Shown: piece after piece, positions 33,701 to 43,869 of the stretch
Position numbering within the stretch: position 1 is the stretch's first letter
Layout: every line of letters starts with the position of its first letter
From: Hypomesus transpacificus
Taxonomy: Eukaryota; Chordata; Actinopteri; Osmeriformes; Osmeridae
DNA length: 64,000 nucleotides
Direction: 5' to 3'
Assembly: GCF_021917145.1 (NCBI RefSeq)
Contig: NC_061064.1
Location: forward strand, 1,329,185 to 1,393,184
The notes under the pieces: generated by a model
What the model was told of the DNA's origin: nothing
Databases searched by the model: none
What the model saw: only the letters and a program-made list of their open reading frames with translations
Made by a program: the position numbers and the translations under genes

Positions 33701-34495
33701 CATTGCCTTAAAATCAGTCATAACGCAACCGCTGGCCAAGTTATGCATGTTACAGTTGTCAAAATGCATTCAAAGCTAGCTAGCCCCCAGTTCAATCACA
33801 GATTTACCTTTAGCGTTAGTTAGCAAGTTGGCATTTATTTAATTTTAATACATCGTAATACCATACTGACAACTAATTTCAGACTATACAGTGAGCCCGC
33901 GACGCTTAACCAGCACCACGTAGCTAACTTTGCCTTTGGTGGTGGTCAGTGTGCACACATGACGAGAAACGACCTTGGGCTTGAAGGAAAGCCTGCAATA
34001 TGACAGCGCCACGTTTATCTTACTATCTGAAAGTGAAAAGTGTGTCAATCTTGCAGTTAACTGAAATTTTTGCTTATTCATTCATTGCTCAAGCTGATAA
34101 AGCCGGTGTTTTATAATGGCCATGTGGATTGGTGGGTATAGAGTCCCTAGATATCTAGCTCCAACAAGCTAGCTAATAATTATCTAAACTACGTTATTTA
34201 TTTAGCTAGCTATTTAGCAAGTCGCCATAGACCAGCAAGCCAGCCCATGTCCAACTTTGTCATGTCTTAAAATCAAATATCCCATTGACATTCTCTGTTA
34301 AATTGTTTCCTATATCCAGAGCAGTGACATTAGCTAGAGCTAGCTAGGGTATCAGTGTTTCGTTAGCCAGGACTCGGAACAAGCTGTCGAGTGCAGACAG
34401 TACTTGCCTGCTCTCCTTGTGTTTTGCCGGCACAAAGTGGAGGAGGCTCTGGTGAGCGGGGCCAGCTTTCTCCACATCGTTCTACACTTCAGCAT
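24781..34495 (-). CDS. aifm1: Apoptosis-inducing factor 1, mitochondrial, with enlarged linker
   Basis: Twenty-one coding exons: 34495-34408, 33569-33439, 33147-33027, 32888-32862, 31980-31816, 30785-30729, 29750-29679, 29562-29323, 28915-28761, 28613-28483, 28086-27996, 27824-27740, 27616-27540, 27291-27183, 27003-26896, 26798-26710, 26437-26297, 26113-25971, 25776-25652, 25207-25017 and 24852-24781. The total is 2418 nt or 805 residues. AIFM1 is an FAD/NADH oxidoreductase of the mitochondrial intermembrane space needed for respiratory chain assembly, and it moves to the nucleus in cell death. Seen here: an Arg-rich targeting peptide ([16 protein letters not shown]), a membrane helix ([16 protein letters not shown]), FAD motif [18 protein letters not shown] motif [16 protein letters not shown], and the C-terminal [16 protein letters not shown]. 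Human AIFM1 has 613 residues; most of the extra length is five Pro/Glu/Ser-rich exons before the FAD motif. The first donor is GC rather than GT. Confidence 0.93.
25303..25620. repeat. 40-bp minisatellite, about eight copies, aifm1 intron
   Basis: Tandem unit starting GTGAGGGCCTCTGAGAGCAG, then GGCTAAGTAACACAGGGCTA. Copies are almost identical. It lies between exons 25776-25652 and 25207-25017. Confidence 0.95.
26440..26640. repeat. C-rich CACGCCCCGC minisatellite, aifm1 intron
   Basis: Irregular mix of ACACGCCCCGC, CCCGCAGACAC and ACGCGCCACAC units. The acceptor of aifm1 exon 26437-26297 lies at its edge. Confidence 0.9.
27912..27987. repeat. 35-bp direct duplication in aifm1 intron
   Basis: The phrase TTGACAGGAGATGTGATGAC plus ATGTTGTGATGAGA occurs twice, ending close to the donor of aifm1 exon 28086-27996. 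Confidence 0.8.
28220..28421. mobile_element. hAT-like MITE with ~40-bp terminal inverted repeats
   Basis: The left end (TGGTCTTCAGCCCTGGTCCT and onward) and right end (AGGACCAGGGTTGAAGACCA) are inverted copies over about 40 bases, enclosing roughly 120 bases. The end sequence resembles CAGTGGTCTTCAACCC hAT-type elements of fish. No matching 8-bp target duplication is visible, so exact ends are uncertain. It lies in the aifm1 intron between exons 28613-28483 and 28086-27996. Confidence 0.65.
29323..29562 (-). repeat. aifm1: Coding 42-bp tandem repeat inside an aifm1 exon
   Basis: Five near-perfect 42-base units plus a partial copy encode the 14-residue unit [14 protein letters not shown]. 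The exon is 240 bases, starts and ends in phase 1, and has a clean acceptor (GTGCTGACAG) and donor (GTAAGACC). Unit number could vary between individuals without shifting frame. Confidence 0.85.
29834..29865 (-). other. Unplaced exon-like segment in aifm1
   Basis: Reads [11 protein letters not shown] and ends at a strong donor (GTAAGAC) in phase 1, like the neighbouring linker exons. The only nearby acceptors, at the edge of the 15-bp repeat, give the wrong entry phase. It is therefore left out of the gene model. Confidence 0.3.
29868..30612. repeat. 15/13-bp minisatellite (GCGCCCTCTGTCTTG), aifm1 intron
   Basis: About 50 tandem units; the left two thirds are mainly 15-mers, the right third mixes 13-mers and 15-mers. 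On the minus strand the 15-mer could read KTEGA, but the 13-mers and a stop at the left edge break the frame, so I treat it as intronic. Confidence 0.9.
31523..31674. mobile_element. Short MITE with 27-bp imperfect terminal inverted repeats
   Basis: Left end CAGCACTGTGCAAGAGTATT and right end (reverse complement) CAGTACTGTGCAAAAGTTTT are imperfect inverted copies about 150 bases apart. This type of end (CTGTGCAAAAGTTTTAGGCA) is common in fish genomes. It lies in an aifm1 intron. Confidence 0.6.
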
Positions 34496-34967
34496 TATAC
34501 TAGTGGACTGGGGCTCTTTTTGGTAGAAACTTCGCTACCTAGCCAGCTACAACACTGCCTGCTCACTAGCTTTTCTATGACCACAGAAGAGCGCCACGAT
34601 AGCTGCCAGGCTAACTACCAGGCCAGAGACAGCAGGTCAAGTCAGCGACAACGGATTCAAGGACCCTCGGATTGGGTTACGAGGTGAGCACGTAGGAGGG
34701 GCTTCCGTTTTTGTGTCACCTCATTGGTTCACAAGAGCAGTCATCGCGCTGGTGTTAGCCGCTAGCCTAAAACGAGCATACTCTGTCAACCACAAGTTCC
34801 CGCCCTTCTCACAATGTAATTGGTGATTCCGTTTACACATGCGTATTAGCTCAACTCCTATTGGCTATTTTGCAAAATTGATTATTCGTTCTTCTGGGGG
34901 CAAATTTCCTGCAGAGATTGCTCTTTATTGCCTAGTAGTCGATGTCCTAGTCAAGTAAAAACATGGC

Positions 34968-35086
34968 CCAGTTTCCCAGACATGGATCAGCCTAGTCTTA
35001 AACTAAAAAACATTTTTTCAACAGATCTCTATTGAATTGTTATCTTACTTTAAGACTAGGCATAATCCATGTCTGGGAAACTGGAC
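34968..35086. mobile_element. Fold-back (hairpin) element between aifm1 and nono
   Basis: The arm CCCAGTTTCCCAGACATGGA, then TCAGCCTAGTCTTA, is mirrored by TAAGACTAGGCATAATCCAT, then GTCTGGGAAACTGG, giving about 35 paired bases with a loop of about 45. It is probably a MITE. It lies between the aifm1 5' end and the nono 3' end. Confidence 0.75.
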
Positions 35087-35166
35087 TTGATGAATACAGT
35101 TTGGATTGTGGAATAAACCTATTTCTTCTGAAAAAATGCATTGAACCCATTAAATGACTTTTAGAT

Positions 35167-35172
35167 TTTATT
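35167..35172 (-). terminator. nono polyadenylation signal
   Basis: AATAAA on the minus strand, about 315 bases after the nono stop codon. Confidence 0.6.
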
Positions 35173-35484
35173 CAAAGTTCAGAAAGACTGACAATTAAAA
35201 AAAAAAAAAGAACGTTCACTATTTCTATATAAAAGTACATTGTTTTGAGGGATAGAAAAGTAAAGCCTGTACAGAAGCAATTTCCATTAGAAAATGCAAC
35301 AACAACAAAAATCTAAAGAAACTCACAAAAATAAAAAATGAGCAATGACAATGATATTCCCTACATTAAAACAAAAAAGTCTCCAAAAATCCTGACAATT
35401 TCCATAGTTAATAAAAAGACACCTTTAATGCATGACCTTTAAAATGCAGCCAGGTACATGAAAACTGTATGATAAAGCGGACCC

Positions 35485-38400
35485 TTAGAACCTGCGTCGC
35501 TTGTTAAGACCAAAATCAGCCGGGCCTGGTGGGCCCCTTGGGAAGCCAGGCTGGACCCCCCCAGGCATGTTGCTGTTCCCCGGCCCCCCCGGCCCCTGGC
35601 CCTGAGAGAGGGAGAGAGAGAGAGAGAGAGAGAAGGCACATCTCATCATTACTTTGCTTGGTCAGTCACAGTCTCTCTAAGCTCAATGCTGCTGACTAAA
35701 CAGGATGTTAATAGTTGAATGAAAACTGGTTGTGGTAATATGTGGTAATGTGAGAACTAAGAACAATGCTCAGTAGTGCATGCCGCAAGGTGACCTTTTA
35801 AAAGCCAGGGTAGGTAAGTTCTGCGAACCAGCAATTCTGGCTGAATTCATTGATTGCTATCAGGATGTGAAGTTAACTTCAGCAAATATGACCACCAAAA
35901 AAGTGCATCTCAACATTACCAACTCTGCCTTTAATATGCTGCAATATATATTGCAACATCTATCTATATCTATATATTATTCAAAAACACATTTTATTTG
36001 ACAATACCATCAGTGGGGCGTTCTCGGCCGGCAGGTTAGGAGCTCCTGCAGGAACGGGGTTCCCGCCCAGTGAGTTTCTGTTTGGCATTCCCTGTCCTGC
36101 ATCAGAAGACAGTGTGTCAGACCAGGGACATCCAAACTACACCACAACCCAAACAGCCCCACATGAAACACTGAGCCCTTACCAGTCATGTGCATCCTCA
36201 TCTCCTGCTCCCTCTAGGTTCAACAGAAAACACAAGACATGAGACAGTGTTCCAGACGAAGATTCAGGACATAGGTATAAAAGCTGCAAATTTGTCCCCC
36301 TCAAACTTTACTAAGAAACTTGTATTTGTAATGTCAGTATATAGCCACACCCTCAGTTAATAGGAAAAGCTGTCCCACCCACACATGGGAAGAAAAAAAA
36401 CGATCCCCCTGTCGGGAAGAACCTAGAACGTAGGGAATGGTATTCCCTCTGACTCACGTTTTCTGGAAAGTTCCCCTTGAAGCCCTCTTGCCTGCGCCGG
36501 ACTTCCTCTCCATGGAGCCTCATGTCCTCCTCCCTCCGGCGCCGCTCCTCCTCCTGACGGATCTCCATCTGCTTCCTCTTCTGCAGCTCCTGGTTGTGCT
36601 GCTCCTCCATCCTCCTCAGCTCCTCCTGGCGCCTCAGCAGGTCTGACGGACGGCGGGAAAAACATACGTTAGGGTTTTTTAATTAACTAACAGTTTAAAC
36701 AAAGATTTTTTGCGAAATTTCACTTTTATAATACCGCACAAAAGAAGACATAGATATAATAAATTAATATATAACGCATTTAATAAATTAATATATCAGG
36801 CATTTGTGGAAAAAAACTTGGGTACGTAAGACTTATTATGCCAACACCAAAACATATTTCATAGGCCAGAGTCTGGCCTGGTGTGGCCCCATACGCACCC
36901 TGCCTCATCAGCATGACCTGGTGTGGCCCCATACGCACCCTGCCTCATCAGTATGACCTGGTGTGGCCCCATACGCACCCTGCCTCGTCAGCATGACCTG
37001 GTGTGGCCCCATACGCACCCTGCCTCATCAGTATGACCTGGTGTGGCCCCATACGCACCCTGCCTCATCAGTATGACCTGGTGTGGCCCCATACACACCC
37101 TGCCTCATCAGCATGACCTGGTGTGGCCCCATACGCACCCTGCCTCATCAGCATGACCTGGTGTTCATGCCTGGCGGCTTCCATTTCTGCCTCCAGCTTC
37201 TCCTGGGCCTCCTTGATGTTGCGGTCCACCTGCTCATACTGCTGCTTCTCCATCTCCATCAGGGCCTTCCAGCGCATGGCGTACTCAAACTCAAATGACC
37301 CCGGCTGGGCAAAACGCGGAGGTTGCTCTCTCTCCCTGGGAGTAAAGATTGAACTCAAGGTTAACACTGGGTTGCTTTCAAGATAAAACACACATCATAA
37401 TTCACGTTTTTTATTTATAAAAATATGTGTTTATATATATAGATATATATCACAGCTGAGAAACATGGGTTGACAAATAGTGGTGACGTACTTGTGAAAC
37501 TGCTGGTTTTTGCTCACAAGCTTCTCTGGCAAGCCCTCATCCTCATCAAACTGATCCATTGGCTCCACTGTCACCGGTCTAGGAAATCTGCCAGGGGAAC
37601 GTTTTACTGTTAAAATCGACTTACTTCAGACAGTCAATTCAGCTGAAGGAACGTCATTAAATGCTACCATTCTAAACCCCATCCCAATACTCACGCAGTC
37701 AGGAGAAATGCCCCATCGGCACAGCGGTCCAGAGCCTTCCTTGCACCTGGCTTCCCAGTAAATTCCACAATCCCTTTTCCTGTGGGTCTTCCTCTATCGT
37801 CTACTATTACTATGGCCCTCTCCACCTGGCCGAAGACGGAGAACGCTTCTTCCAGGAGCTCGTTGGATACAAACTGTGGCAGGTTTTTCACAGTGAGAGC
37901 CGCTCCGTGCGTCGCAAATCTCACTCGCAGCTGCCTACCTCTGAATTGGGTGTCATCAAGCTCGGCTTTGGCGATATCTGCCACCGTTTTGGTCTCCTGT
38001 TGGTAAGAAGATTGTCATTAACCTATGTATAAAATGTCTGAAAATGAAACCAAGACTTTAGCCTACCGTTGAGCAGTTAAATATTATTGTGCTATAAAAT
38101 GGATGTTAGGCCATAAAACAAAATTGATATTGATGATCTTAGACATGATTACTCACCAGTCTAATAAACCCGAAGCCCCTGTCTTTATTGATGAAAATTT
38201 CAGAGGCCTTTCCGTACTTGGAAAACAACTTCTCCACCTCTTGTTCCGTAACCCCAGTCGGTAAATTCCCAACGAACAAACGACTGCGCTGAGTATAAGC
38301 CTTCTCCCCAGGTTTCCTGAAGTTCTGTAGATCTATAGTCAAACCAGCATCTAGGAAGAAGCAAAATGAAATCACATACGTAGTTCCAAGGCTTAAAGCT

Positions 38401-38556
38401 GTGGTACTAGTAGTGTCTTAATATCCGTACAAACTTACTATGACTTCGCTCCTCGTTGGATAGCTCTGCATGCTGTCCATTGCTGTTAGAAGGTCCGGGT
38501 TTTTTCTGGTCTATAGGGCCAGACTGATCACCGCGCGGACCCCTGTTCCCTTGCAT
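35485..38556 (-). CDS. nono: NONO (p54nrb), DBHS paraspeckle RNA-binding protein
   Basis: Nine coding exons: 38556-38439, 38350-38157, 37996-37695, 37587-37492, 37335-37139, 36642-36458, 36213-36183, 36096-36008 and 35601-35485, 1329 nt or 442 residues. NONO binds RNA and DNA as dimers with SFPQ or PSPC1 and acts in paraspeckles, transcription and repair. Order seen: short Gly/Asn-rich N-terminus; [23 protein letters not shown]1 ([30 protein letters not shown]); RRM2 ([27 protein letters not shown]); NOPS region ([20 protein letters not shown]); long coiled coil ([20 protein letters not shown] onward); Gly/Pro-rich tail ending KRRRF. NONO fits better than SFPQ or PSPC1 because of the short N-terminus and the RRM1 lead-in. 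The coding exon begins exactly at the ATG after a CTGCTAG acceptor, so the 5' UTR lies in a separate exon. The exon ending at 37139 abuts a tandem array that copies its own splice donor. Confidence 0.95.
36881..37160. repeat. 40-bp tandem repeat copying a nono exon end and donor
   Basis: Seven tandem 40-base units. On the minus strand each holds CAGGTCATGCTGATGAGGCA, then the donor GG|GTGCGT (GTGTGT in one unit) and ATGGGGCCACAC. The first unit is the true 3' end of nono exon 37335-37139 (QVMLMRQ); the others lie in the intron. Confidence 0.92.
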
Positions 38557-39156
38557 CTAGCAGGATTGAAAAGAAAAATCGTAATTGGCATTTGAAAGCA
38601 AATGCATTCATAGTACTTTCAACCAACAGGGCCTTATGCTTTTGAAATTTATGTAGCTCCTTATCTTACTGAAATTACATTAGATGTATCTTATGAAAAT
38701 AAATACGTATAATATATATTCTTAAACTATTTTCGGACGTTTTGCAGAAAAACGTTTTTGATTAGGTGAGTTAGCTACAGTACCTAGCTTCGTCGGTACA
38801 CATGCAATGATCCATGGCCTAAAACTGTAGATAGTGCTAGCAAGCTAGTTTATCTAGATGACCATCATCAGTCTTCTCATACAACACCAACAACAAAATT
38901 AAAGACAACTTACGTTAACTATTTAGGGTTGGGGACCAAGTAACGTTACTCGATATCTGACGAGAAGCAAATTTAGCCTAGCTAGCTAATAAACCTACTT
39001 TGTTCTCAATTTTCCGTCTTAGCTAGTGTGACTACTGCTAATGTTGGCTAGGCTAGCTACTTGTGCATCACCACATCTTACGTAATACATTCAATAACGC
39101 GCCTTCGATTTTTCAGATTGACTACCTAGCTTGAAAGGTTTAAAATACAAACGTAC

Positions 39157-39260
39157 CTTTGCAAAATCAAATTTGTTCAACAAGCTAGCAAGATCACCGA
39201 GGTTCTAAAACCGTCGCAGGTCCTTACAAAGGACTAGCAGTAGCAAGTAATTTCAGTCCG
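39157..39260 (-). other. Probable 5' non-coding exon of nono
   Basis: On the minus strand, sequence ending TTTGATTTTGCAAAG is followed by GTACGTTTG, a good donor in the right place upstream of the coding exon that begins at its ATG. The 5' edge is a guess. Confidence 0.4.
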
Positions 39261-40046
39261 TACCACACACCCCCAGTCCACCAAGTGGTGTGTTCGTTTT
39301 TGCAAAAGTACTCGATGTGTCACCGGCGGTGGTTGGCGAGGGATAATATTGCTCCCTAATAATATGTAGGCTACATTACCTCGGACCAGAATTACCTCGG
39401 ACCAGAATATGATTGACCCTAAAACCAGTTTCTTGACACATACGCTGATTACATTTATTTTGAAAAAGCAGTTACATCGAGATCACTGACGTAAAAACAT
39501 GTCGAAGGAATGTCCAGCTGGAAATTTAACACGTCATATCTTTATTTGATGAATGTAAGTAGACTATGCATGAAAAGCAGAATCATTTAAATGCACTTCT
39601 CAATATGGCTTTTATTCTAAACTTATGTTGTAGCCTAAGATACATTAGTTAACCTGCAACCAAACTAAAATATGTGCATGTTGATATGTCGATGCGAAAC
39701 TGCTTCACATGCGTTCTCGATATACAATCTGGTTCGCCAACCGCGAAGACCGGGCGCCAAAAACGAAGTACAGTCAGCGATTTCAAAACCTAGCCAATAG
39801 CAGGAGGAGAAATACGAATGCGTTTTAAACCTTATCAGAGCCTGTTTTACTTTGTTTTCGTTCACCACACTAGAGGGTGGTCGAGTCGTATTTTTTGATG
39901 AAGCCAGTCTTGAAAATGCTAGAACATAACCAATCTAGGTCTAATGTCTTGGATTTAGCCCCCACCAGACCACATACGTAATAGCTCGTGGTGGTCATAG
40001 TGTACATGCAAAAATAAACATTTTGTAGTCAAATGCTTAAAATGTG

Positions 40047-40052
40047 TTTATT
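40047..40052 (-). terminator. Polyadenylation signal of the uncharacterised gene
   Basis: AATAAA on the minus strand about 105 bases after the stop at 40155. Confidence 0.6.
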
Positions 40053-40154
40053 GTTTTCTCAAGTAAAAACAGACCACCACCCCATGAAAGATGCGAACAT
40101 ATCTCAAAACTCATAGCTACAGTTGGTACATAGGAGTTACGAGCACTGAAGTTA

Positions 40155-41854
40155 TCAGGATTTTACTCGCTTTGCCCCCTCCACATAGTCTTCCTTCGTC
40201 AGCCGGTAGCCCCAGTGTTGTAATGTCTGTCTGACCACTGGAGAGACTGCTAAATTGTCAAAGCCACAGCCCGACCGGACTATTTTAGTGATGAGATTAT
40301 TCTTCCATCTGCCTCTCAGTCCCGTACATTTAGCCCATCGTCCCACCTGCCGCTCATCATCCTGGGTACGTCTGCCCTGGTAGAACCTGTCACAAATCAG
40401 CATCAAAACTGGATTTTGATCGTGTTTCAGTCACCACATTATGGATATCATAGCTGCACGTTTCTTAAACAATTATTTGGCATCCTGCCTTTGGGCACCC
40501 TTACCCTTGATATTATTTTACATAGATTATTTGAAATAAAATAAGTCTTGGATGTTATTCCTGAGCTGTTGCTTTCACACCTGCAGTACCACTGAAACCA
40601 TCCATAGGGATCCTGGGTAACGATCCAGCCACTGCTCTCCCACATCTCCAGACTGCCGCCGCACTTCACTTTGTACGTGTTTACATCTTCCCTGTATGCA
40701 GAGGAGGCCACCTGTACAAGACAAACAATTACACTTCAATACAAAACATTTTAGGACATAAATACATTTAAGTACCTTCTTAATTCCAAAGCAATGTATA
40801 ATTAAATTGGCATGGACACCAGTAACCAGTTGTTCAATATGTATCTGCAGGAAGTTTGATTCACAGAGAAAATGTCATTATATTTATTAGTAAAATTTTT
40901 TTTTGGAGAAATCACCTGTTTGGGAATGTCTAAACTTTTCAGCCAGTCTTCAGGGAGCTCTTTCCAAACATCTTGGTAGTTTTGCTCTTAAAAACATTGG
41001 AAAACCAGACATTAGTTTGTAGTTCAATTAAAATCTCACTCATCTAAGTTTACAATGAAGTAAAGGACTCACTTGTGACGCTGGAGTGTATTGGTCTAAA
41101 GTATGTTCCTCCAAAGCTTCCAGCTTGGAGCACTTCCTTTGGAGTCATATTAGGCCGGAACATTGGGAACCCTAAAAGGATTTACAGGTAATATGAGTAT
41201 ACAGAATAGGTATTAAATAAATATGTCAGTACATCAAGCAATATGACATTACATAGGTTATAAATATAGGCATAGGCTAGACTTCTAAGACCTTATGTTT
41301 TTCGTTCACCCCCACCAACTATACCTGTGAACACAAGTTCTCCTTTCCCATTTCTTTCGACCTCTGGGCCACCATCCTGAGTTTTTTTCTTGCTCGACTC
41401 TATGGAGCTCTGTGAAACTGAGGTGTCCAAACGTTTTCGTTTCTTCTGAAGTGAGTCATCCTTAACTTTCTTGTCTGTAGGTAGTTTTGTCACAAATATG
41501 TAAGCTCGTAGCGTGAACTTCACATTTTCTGAAATATTCAAGAGCAACTCTCTGTTGTTTTTGTATCCTACCTTTGACAATAGTTTTCTTTGCACATTCA
41601 GTTGAGAGTACATTGCTTGACGTGGGAATCTTGTCATGGTTCGTTTTACCTGCATTTAAACAAGAATGCAGTTTCAGAGTTACCCATTTTCGGAACACTA
41701 CAAACCATTTGAAAACAACAATTAAAAATGTCCGGTTATTTCACTTGCCATCATCCTTTGTTTTGAACTTCTTCCCTGCAACACTTTCATCAACAGAAGA
41801 GGGTGCCTTTCTTTTAGCTCGTTCAGTGATCTTTTTGTTTTTCCCTTTCTCCAT
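40155..41854 (-). CDS. Conserved uncharacterised protein, YGWFQWYCR family
   Basis: Seven coding exons: 41854-41749, 41649-41572, 41474-41325, 41171-41073, 40986-40916, 40711-40581 and 40386-40155, 867 nt or 288 residues, all phases consistent. I do not recognise a named gene. The first 110 or so residues are Lys/Ser-rich and probably disordered, with basic clusters (KGKNKK, KKRKRL, SSKKKT) that look like nuclear localisation signals. The rest looks like one folded domain rich in Trp and Tyr: MTPKEVLQAGSFGGTYFRPI, YQDVWKELPEDWL, WESSGWIVTQDPYGWFQWYC, RFYQGRRTQDDERQVGRW, GRWKNNLITKI and QTLQHWGYRLTKEDY. My memory is that similar tryptophan-rich proteins occur in fungi and plants, which I cannot verify here. 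Intron 1 uses a GC donor (GATG|GCAAGT). Head-to-head with vma21, 1 kb apart. Confidence 0.85.
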
Positions 41855-42782
41855 TTTCCGTTAGAATCCAAAAGATGAATTTAAATACTTTAAGCAAACA
41901 GCCAAAGCGGCCTTTGAAATCTTTCAGTCGAATCCAAACGATTACAATAAGTGCGTATGGTTTATGCAGTAAATCTGTAGTTAACTAGCGTTAGGCAAAG
42001 AAACCATTGGAGAAATATATTGGTTTTGTAACAGCAAAATGCCACTTCCTGTGTGTAAAATAGTAACCAATCAGATCTCTGATCGCCGCACAGACAAGCA
42101 CACAACATCAGCCAATGAAAAATAACTTTCTCACCACAGTAGAACCAACGCCTCATTAGTTTTGTTGACCCTGTTGTCGACCTTAACGTCACAAAATTAT
42201 TTAAACCTACCCGCTAACAAATGTTTAACACAAACATTTACATATCTATAATTATAATCTACATTTGTATGCCATTTAATGCTTGTGGTATTACATCTTA
42301 TTGTGGACAATACAGCCAAAAAATCCAACTTATTTACATTATTATCTTGTCGAATGTAGGAAATCTTTTGAACATCTTTGTTTTCTTTAACCCAGTCTGT
42401 CAGTGGCGGGTATGGCTAGCAGTGCGTCCACTACCCCCTGGATCTTCTGGACAAAATCCACAATAGTTGGCCAGTTGGATATATGCATTGCCAGCTGCTT
42501 TCTATCATAGTGGATCTAAGACTAATTGCCTCTTATTTTCATGCTACTAGAGAAAAGATGGCTTGCTATAACCCTAACCCTATAAAACAATTTGATTTCA
42601 TGTCAATTACCTTCTCGGTGATTTTACAGGCAAACACTCATTAGTCTAATGTCATACATGACTATTATCTACATTTAAGAGGCCATTAATTCACCTTGAT
42701 CAGCAATCAAGACCGTATATTTAACTTGGCTATTTTTATTTCGTTGTTTGTGTCCTTTCCTTTTAAATATCTCCGCCACTAT

Positions 42783-42788
42783 CACGTG
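42783..42788. promoter_or_regulatory. CACGTG E-box upstream of vma21 (CLEAR-like)
   Basis: ATCACGTGGT lies 114 bases before the vma21 ATG. It matches the core TCACGTG of the lysosomal CLEAR element (GTCACGTGAC) bound by TFEB/MITF proteins, with mismatches at both flanks. Confidence 0.4.
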
Positions 42789-42901
42789 GTACAAACCCGG
42801 AAACGTCCGTTTATTTACAACGCCACATAGCATGACCTAACCATCGTCATCTGTCAGTAAGATATATTTATTAGCCATTCAAACACTTTCTCGAAATTAA
42901 A

Positions 42902-43598
42902 ATGGAAAACTACGACAAACAGTCATTGAACGCAATGCCTGGTCCTGTTCCTGATTTCAGGGGGTAAGTAGCTGCAGTGTTGGCTGGCTAGCTAGCTAGA
43001 TTAGATATAGCTACCTACTGTGCAGTGTTGGCAGTCTAGGAGAAAGACCCTGACTTAATTGCAATAGTCAAAACAAGTCTCGATAGCCAAACCGCTGTTT
43101 TCAAAGTAAATAATGCTGGATGTGGTCCAATATGGATGGTCACGCATGTCTTTCCGATTTGTTTTCTTCCAGAAATGATGGGTCGTTGGTGTCAGTACTG
43201 AGGACGTTGCTGATCTTTACTATTATGATGATTACCTTGCCAATAGGTTTATACTTTGCCACAAAAGCTTATTTGTTTGAAGGTAAAATCTATTATTTCA
43301 AAGTGTTTCCTAACCCTTTGATCGTTTGAATCAGGAAAATAAAATAACATGCATACTATATACCATTAAAAGAAGCTCCTAACTAATGATCCACTAATAG
43401 ATTTATGAAAAATTAAGAACTGTATGATGTGACTATGATTTTGTCTGATTTCCAGCCTCCATGGGATATTCCAGCAATGACAGCTATTTCTATGCTGCCA
43501 TAGTGGCAGTTGTGGCCGTCCATGTGATCTTGGGTCTCTTTGTGTACGTCGCCTGGAATGAAGGCTCCCGCCAAACCAGAGAGGGCAAGCAAGACTAG
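42902..43598 (+). CDS. vma21: VMA21, V-ATPase assembly factor
   Basis: Three coding exons: 42902-42963, 43173-43282 and 43456-43598, 315 nt or 104 residues, the usual family length. VMA21 is a small ER membrane chaperone that helps assemble the V0 sector of the proton-pumping V-ATPase. Two membrane helices are visible: TLLIFTIMMITLPIGLYFAT and YAAIVAVVAVHVILGLFVYV. The family phrase SNDSYFYAA sits between them, and the tail WNEGSRQTREGKQD ends with the acidic/lysine retrieval-type signal seen in vertebrate VMA21. Splice sites: GG|GTAAGTA, TTCTTCCAG, GAAG|GTAAAA and TTTCCAG, all phase-consistent. Upstream, the uncharacterised gene is transcribed away from it, so the 1 kb between may be a shared promoter. 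Confidence 0.96.
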
Positions 43599-43842
43599 AC
43601 GAGTCAAATATTTGTGTAACTGTGGTTCAGCAGAAGAGCACAGAAGACACAGGGCCTCTCAGAGGCCTGGAGCCCACAGACCACAAATGCATTGACCTGG
43701 TTGAAATGAAATGGTTGATATTTGCAGGGTTGTCTGTTGAGTCATGGAGATGTCAGTGTCTGAAGTGGCAGTAACTGGCCAGAGAGAAGAGCAACTGCAG
43801 AATCTGCTTGTCCAGTTATGGAAATTGGGGACAGAAATTGTT

Positions 43843-43848
43843 AATAAA
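43843..43848 (+). terminator. vma21 polyadenylation signal
   Basis: TTAATAAATC contains AATAAA 245 bases after the stop codon of vma21, giving a short 3' UTR. Confidence 0.7.
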
Positions 43849-43869
43849 TCAGTCCCTATTGCAGCCATT

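Noticed and set aside
36353-36665. Plus-strand frames opposite the nono coiled coil
   Set aside because: Antisense shadows of the Glu/Arg-rich nono exon 36642-36458.
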